Below are positions 40,362 to 40,670 of a DNA stretch of 40,670 bases, in pieces. Both the position numbers and the translations under genes were made by a program. The first letter of the stretch is position 1; each line of letters opens with the position of its first letter. Origin of the DNA: Oscillatoria sp. HE19RPO (GTDB lineage Bacteria; Cyanobacteriota; Cyanobacteriia; Cyanobacteriales; Laspinemataceae); NCBI RefSeq assembly GCF_024220515.1, contig NZ_JAMXOT010000102.1, forward strand, positions 1 through 40,670. The letters run 5' to 3'. The notes under the pieces were generated by a model, which made no database searches, was not told the DNA's origin, and saw nothing but the letters and a program-made list of their open reading frames with translations.

Positions 40362-40670
40362 AAAAAAATGTTTCCCTTAGCTTTTATTTATTATCCCAAA
40401 TTGGCGTGCAAATAGGCTAAATCCTCGGGACAAATCCTAAGTCTCTAATGAAGTTGAGAAGTTGAAAAGCCTCAGAAATGCCTTGAAAACTCGCCATCAG
40501 CAATTCGTAAAGTCTGACTCTGGCTGCATACTAAGGGAACTCCAAAAAATAAAATACCCAAAACCCACACCCTCAAGGGTGGGGCTATACGGACAAAGCC
40601 TGCCTACGCAGGCTGAAGAGTCAAGTTTTTCACCGCAGAACTTGGATAATTTATTTTTTTGGACTCCCTA
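40362..40670. other. Terminal intergenic segment
   Basis: Contains the upstream region of the Uma2 gene and the second copy of the two-hairpin repeat. No gene is visible before the window ends. Confidence 0.6.
40561..40620. repeat. Dispersed two-hairpin repeat, copy 2
   Basis: AAACCCACACCCTCAAGGGT... with the second hairpin AGCCTGC-CTAC-GCAGGCT and a terminal GAAGAG. It matches copy 1 at 6454-6515 over about 60 bp, apart from a few changes between the hairpins. Confidence 0.82.

Overview
The window comes from a cyanobacterium, very probably a filamentous, non-unicellular one. The octamer GCGATCGC (HIP1) and its variants recur throughout. The gene content is cyanobacterial (CP12, PipX, the DUF3119/DUF3086 pair, UbiA of plastoquinone synthesis, SepF, an orphan Ppx). 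A secreted protein ending in an RGSGR pentapeptide matches PatX, a family associated with filamentous species. I cannot name the species. No rRNA, tRNA, CRISPR array, integrase or intact insertion sequence was seen.

Layout. 1-4.5 kb: SelO AMPylase (minus), a CP12 homologue without its redox cysteine pairs, a small conserved protein, a 72-bp tandem repeat, YidD, a phytol/polyprenol kinase and a 48-aa ORF. 4.9-9.9 kb: an NAD cluster, pncB - nadD - nrtR-like regulator - nadE, behind a leader with strong hairpins. 10-15.8 kb: gene-poor, holding a secreted pentapeptide/TPR protein, an orphan histidine-kinase DHp-like mini-protein lacking its His, an anchored hypothetical protein and a P-loop protein. 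15.9-20.3 kb: hemC, a GH108 muramidase, glgA and a LysM/M23 peptidase. 20.4-21.1 kb: two arrays of a 16-nt palindrome in opposite orientation. 21.3-26.8 kb: ubiA divergent from ppx and a Wzz-like membrane protein whose cytoplasmic tail is a degenerate HNH_2 domain, then patX and a small membrane protein. 26.9-30.7 kb: mlaE - DUF3119 - DUF3086 - plsY (envelope lipids). 30.7-34.3 kb: palindromic repeats, then proC, sepF, pipY and pipX on the minus strand. 34.7-38.7 kb: der - ecfT - pabB/trpE-like on the minus strand. 38.9-40.4 kb: a lipoprotein and a Uma2-family protein with a tandem-repeat coiled coil.

How it fits together. Most genes are core metabolism or envelope functions in short co-directional groups. 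The accessory signal lies in three places. First, several regulatory or signalling proteins have lost the residues that define their families: CP12 (cysteines), the DHp mini-protein (His to Asn), the NrtR-like Nudix box (catalytic Glu) and the Wzz-HNH fusion (H-N-H to R-N-Q). Second, several families of short palindromes with an asymmetric 2-3 nt centre are placed as oppositely oriented pairs or arrays. Third, two about 100-bp MITE-like elements with long terminal inverted repeats carry C/G-rich palindromes; one has an 8-bp target duplication. The strongest candidates for follow-up are the Wzz-HNH_2 fusion, PatX, the inverted palindrome arrays and the cysteine-poor CP12.
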